Shown here: positions 4,071 through 6,689 of the stretch, piece after piece | Layout of the letters: every line of letters starts with the position of its first letter | Numbering within the stretch: the stretch's first letter is position 1 | Source: Thermoplasmata archaeon | GTDB taxonomy: Archaea > Thermoplasmatota > Thermoplasmata > GCA-020350865 | Length of the DNA: 6,689 bases | Reading direction: 5' to 3' | NCBI GenBank assembly: GCA_020351895.1 | Contig: CP070672.1 | Span: forward strand, 2,487,949-2,494,637 | Notes under the pieces: generated by a model | Databases searched by the model: none | Told to the model about the DNA's origin: nothing | Seen by the model: the letters and a program-made list of their open reading frames with translations, nothing else | Position numbers and translations under genes: made by a program

Positions 4071-6689
4071 ATGAACGATGAGCATAACCTGTCAGGGTTG
4101 ATTTGGTTAAGTGATGGTTCGACACCACCATCTCAAACAGGTTTTGCCATATGGGTGGAGTACAGCGGGAATTGGAGCAGGTTCCCTGATACTGGATGGT
4201 ACCTCACAAGCGATGTGGTAGATGGAGAGGTTTGGTACTCCTTTGTTCTTGAGGATGAATGGCACGGCATAAAATGGGATCATGGTGCAATTTTCAGGGT
4301 GGAGGTGGATGGCTCTCCCTGGGGTGAGATGTCCGGTAATACCACAAGCAACGGCACAGGCTCGGCAGGGGATCCCTTTCCTAGACCCTACGATCCTACA
4401 AATTTAGCGAACAGTTTTAACACCATAAATTATACAGCCGGACCCCCAGGTGGTGGAATCCATAACGAACAACAGTGGGACGTACGCACAATTGCCCCAA
4501 GGGATTTGATACCAACAAATGTCACAGTAGATGGGTTGAATCCGGAGGATTATCCTTCGGGTATTCCTGTTGGAGGGGGAGACACAGTTACCATACATGT
4601 GAACGGTACAAGCATAGCGTTTGTAGGTACCGGAGGGCAGTTCAATTTGAGTGCATGGGAGTGCGATGCAGACGGCCAACCTTTCGATATCAATTCTCCC
4701 ATTGCAGAGTTTGAAGATTTAGGTCCGTTAAACGAGTACGGCAACACTTCAGGCAACGGGTACGATACCGGCGAAATCGTATTCAACTGGACTGCCCCTA
4801 TACAACCAGGTGATTACTATATCAATATAACTGTTGACAGCGGTTTTAATATTACTGAATTAAACGAAACCAACAACACCATAATTCTGCATTTTGTTGT
4901 GGGACCGGACATCATACCAATCGATGTCACTGTGGATGGAGTGGAATACCCGAATTGGCCCCAGATATCACCAATAATACTTCCTGCACCAGGTCAATGG
5001 ATTCACATTTCTCTGAACATCACAAATGTCGGGGCAACATCCACTGGTGCTATTCCTTTCAATGTAACTTTTTATAATGTTTCAACAACGGGAGATCACT
5101 TGCCTATAGACATCCCCTTCTTCGAGAGCCCCCTTTTTTCAAACTTGAATACAGGACAGATATTATTCGGGGGTGAAGCCGATTGGTATGCTCCTTCTCC
5201 TGGAGAATTCAGGATCAATTTAACAGTGGATTTTGGCCAAGATGTTGCCGAACTCAACGAAAACAACAATACATATATTCTTCGGGTTCTCGTGGGTCCA
5301 GATGTTGTTCCTACCAATGTGACAGTGGGAGGTCAGTTGCTTGGAACCTCACCCTCATCACCTGTGCCTGTTGGTTCGGCTCAAACCGTAGTAATAGGTG
5401 CGAATGCAACAAATATCGGTTTTTCACCTACCGGTAGGGCGATATGGGTAGGTTTCTATAACAGTACAATGGATGGTGGCATGCTGAGTTCGCCCTACTA
5501 TAACTTTTCAGTGCCCGAGTTGAATGCGTCTTCTGATCCAGAAAATACATCTTTTGTTTCAGGGGGATACTGGTTCTCTCCAAGCATCCCCGGAACCTAT
5601 TATGTTACAGTTTATGTGGATATTGCAAATGATACGTATGAATTCAATGAGAGCAATAATCACTTCGTGATATGCTTTATTGTGGGTCCAGATCTCACTT
5701 ACACTAATGTAACGATCAACGGAAACCATGCGAATCTAACAGATCCTAACGAAGTGTGGTACGTTGGTTCGGGAACTACAATTATCATAGGTGCAAATGC
5801 CACAAATGTTGGTGCATCACCCACAGGATTGGGATTCAGTGTCTCTTTCACCAACTGCACTTCTTCGGGTGAAAATATCGATTCACCTTTTGCCACATTT
5901 GATTGGACATTTTCATTGGATGTCTGGGAGAACACAACTGTCTTCATATCTTCCTGGGTCGTGCCAAACTTTGTTGGAGATTTATACATAAACATTACAA
6001 TAGATTACCTCTATGATGTCCCAGAATCTGTGGAGGGCAACAACACTTACATCATCCATTTTAGGGTTGGCCCTGATTACATACCCGATTATGTTACAGT
6101 TAACGGTCAACATGCCGATGATGAATCACTGATTTGGAATGTAACCCCAGAGGTTCCGGTTATTATTGGCGTTAATTGTACGAACATCGGTGTGTCTGAT
6201 GTGAACGATACAATAACTTACACCATATCCTTCTATAACAGCTCGGCTGCGCGGATGATAGGAGAGGAATTCGATAATGTATCCCTTCTGCCCGGCTTGC
6301 CTGTTAATGGAGATTCAGGTCAACAGACCGGAGTATGGATTCCCAAAAATCAACCAGGAGATTACTATGTTCTCATCGTCGTGGATTCTTTAAACACGAC
6401 ATGGGAAATGGATGAGAACAATAACACCTTCTTACTGCATTTCATCATCGGGCCCGAGCTCATACCGACCAATGTTAGCGTTAATGGTGACCCTGCCCAA
6501 ACCCAATCCCAGGTGTGGTATGTTGGTTCTGGAACAATCGTTACAATCGGTGCAAACACCACAAATATCGGTTTCTCGGGAACGGGCCTCTCATTTAATA
6601 CGAGCCTATACAATGTCTCGATTTCAGGTTCGCAGATTATTGGAGACAGCAATCTGTTCAACATCACAATAAATGCTCTTGATGCTAAT
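3984..6689 (+). CDS. Giant secreted CARDB-repeat surface protein, 3'-truncated
   Basis: The ATG at 3984 opens a frame that stays open for 902 codons to the last base of the window, so the C-terminus is missing. The start is well supported: the same frame has a TAG at 3960-3962, no other good start lies between, and the ATG is followed directly by a signal peptide. Residue order is signal peptide 1-29, Trp-rich N-terminal domain 30-170, then CARDB modules starting near residues 171, 307, 438, 568, 696 and 823 (the last incomplete). The linkers 'VGPDIIPIDVTVDG', 'VGPDVVPTNVTVGG' and 'IGPELIPTNVSVNG' mark module borders. By hand I count about 46 N-x-S/T sequons, suggesting heavy N-glycosylation by an archaeal AglB-type oligosaccharyltransferase. 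It shares its module type with the upstream gene, from which it is 25 bases away, so the two are probably paralogues and possibly co-transcribed. A surface-coat or adhesion role is inferred; the ligand is unknown. Confidence 0.93.
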   Translation, partial: MRERTISLVLAILLFLSTVTVVFTGNVKAMNDEHNLSGLIWLSDGSTPPSQTGFAIWVEYSGNWSRFPDTGWYLTSDVVDGEVWYSFVLEDEWHGIKWDHGAIFRVEVDGSPWGEMSGNTTSNGTGSAGDPFPRPYDPTNLANSFNTINYTAGPPGGGIHNEQQWDVRTIAPRDLIPTNVTVDGLNPEDYPSGIPVGGGDTVTIHVNGTSIAFVGTGGQFNLSAWECDADGQPFDINSPIAEFEDLGPLNEYGNTSGNGYDTGEIVFNWTAPIQPGDYYINITVDSGFNITELNETNNTIILHFVVGPDIIPIDVTVDGVEYPNWPQISPIILPAPGQWIHISLNITNVGATSTGAIPFNVTFYNVSTTGDHLPIDIPFFESPLFSNLNTGQILFGGEADWYAPSPGEFRINLTVDFGQDVAELNENNNTYILRVLVGPDVVPTNVTVGGQLLGTSPSSPVPVGSAQTVVIGANATNIGFSPTGRAIWVGFYNSTMDGGMLSSPYYNFSVPELNASSDPENTSFVSGGYWFSPSIPGTYYVTVYVDIANDTYEFNESNNHFVICFIVGPDLTYTNVTINGNHANLTDPNEVWYVGSGTTIIIGANATNVGASPTGLGFSVSFTNCTSSGENIDSPFATFDWTFSLDVWENTTVFISSWVVPNFVGDLYINITIDYLYDVPESVEGNNTYIIHFRVGPDYIPDYVTVNGQHADDESLIWNVTPEVPVIIGVNCTNIGVSDVNDTITYTISFYNSSAARMIGEEFDNVSLLPGLPVNGDSGQQTGVWIPKNQPGDYYVLIVVDSLNTTWEMDENNNTFLLHFIIGPELIPTNVSVNGDPAQTQSQVWYVGSGTIVTIGANTTNIGFSGTGLSFNTSLYNVSISGSQIIGDSNLFNITINALDAN
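4071..4493 (+). other. Trp-rich N-terminal domain of unassigned family
   Basis: Residues 30-170 precede the first CARDB module and do not resemble it. The section contains nine tryptophans (for example IWLSDG, AIWVEY, GWYLTS, VWYSF, DGSPWGEM) and alternating hydrophobic and polar residues, suggesting a beta-sandwich. The opening 'LSGLIWLSDGSTPP' recalls the 'G-x-V-x-x-x-D-G-x-P' start of carboxypeptidase-regulatory-like (transthyretin-fold) domains, but the match is loose. The last 50 residues are rich in Pro, Gly and Asn and may be a linker. Exposed aromatic residues in such folds often bind sugars; that is only a possibility here. Confidence 0.5.
4494..6689 (+). repeat. Tandem array of six CARDB modules (sixth incomplete)
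   Basis: Modules begin near 4494, 4902, 5295, 5685, 6069 and 6450, with lengths of about 136, 131, 130, 128 and 127 residues and then a partial copy. Shared signposts are a 'GPDxxPTNVTVxG' opening, an early strand such as 'IGANATNIG', 'FYN' or 'FTN' in the middle, 'DYYxxITVD' late and 'ELNExNNT' at the end. Module 1 is the least typical ('IHVNGTSIAFVG'). Modules 3, 4 and 6 are closest to each other in the early strand, and module 5 is more divergent. CARDB modules are usually tandem spacers or adhesive units in secreted proteins. Confidence 0.85.

Noticed and set aside
5699..5995. Minus-strand frame of 98 codons, and similar ones at 4404-4679 and 6365-6667
   Set aside because: All overlap the CARDB array of the second gene, whose plus-strand frame is continuous and meaningful. 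The frames near 5699 and 6365 encode related peptides only because the underlying repeats are similar.
2..6689. Protease, glycosidase or other enzyme domain in either protein
   Set aside because: I looked for catalytic signatures such as HExxH and GTSMA-type serine protease motifs and saw none; all visible sequence is explained by non-catalytic beta modules or the unassigned N-terminal domain.

Overview
The window contains two very large genes on the + strand, one after the other, and both run off the window. The first (2..3958) is missing its 5' end. The second (3984..6689) has its start but is still open at the last base. Only 25 bases separate them. I see no RNA gene, mobile element, CRISPR array or minus-strand gene. 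The coding content is almost entirely repeated beta-sandwich modules of secreted or cell-surface proteins.

Layout. Bases 2-847 encode two CARDB-type modules, the first cut by the window edge. Bases 848-2767 encode six Ig-like modules of the OmpL47-like kind, with a 'TxIxxGxPKYP' opening and a 'DNLGN' ending. Bases 2771-3955 encode a C-terminal block in which a fibronectin type III domain and a 'GYN..SLPL / WxGHPKFLP' module alternate twice. After the spacer, the second gene encodes a signal peptide (3984-4070), a tryptophan-rich N-terminal domain of about 140 residues (4071-4493), and five complete CARDB modules plus part of a sixth (4494-6689). The two proteins share the CARDB module type and look like paralogues. 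Gene 1 shows the C-terminal end of this kind of protein and gene 2 the N-terminal end, so gene 2 may continue downstream into a similar Ig/FN3 tail. That last point is inference.

Organism. The evidence fits an archaeon, probably of the Thermoplasmata/Thermoplasmatota. It consists of giant secreted CARDB and Ig-like proteins, very many N-x-S/T sequons, frequent AGA/AGG arginine and ATA isoleucine codons, and the style of the 'PPxTTIxxGxPKYP...YNITS' repeats, which I associate with uncultured members of that group. This is recognition from memory. No marker gene in the window proves it.

Role. The two products are most likely glycosylated surface-layer, adhesion or matrix-binding proteins outside the cytoplasmic membrane, possibly made from one transcript. 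No enzyme active site is visible in either, and no specific ligand can be assigned. I did not find a defence, mobile or catalytic system. The most unusual elements are the paired C-terminal GHPKFLP modules, the sequons kept at the same place in successive CARDB repeats, and the unassigned Trp-rich N-terminal domain.
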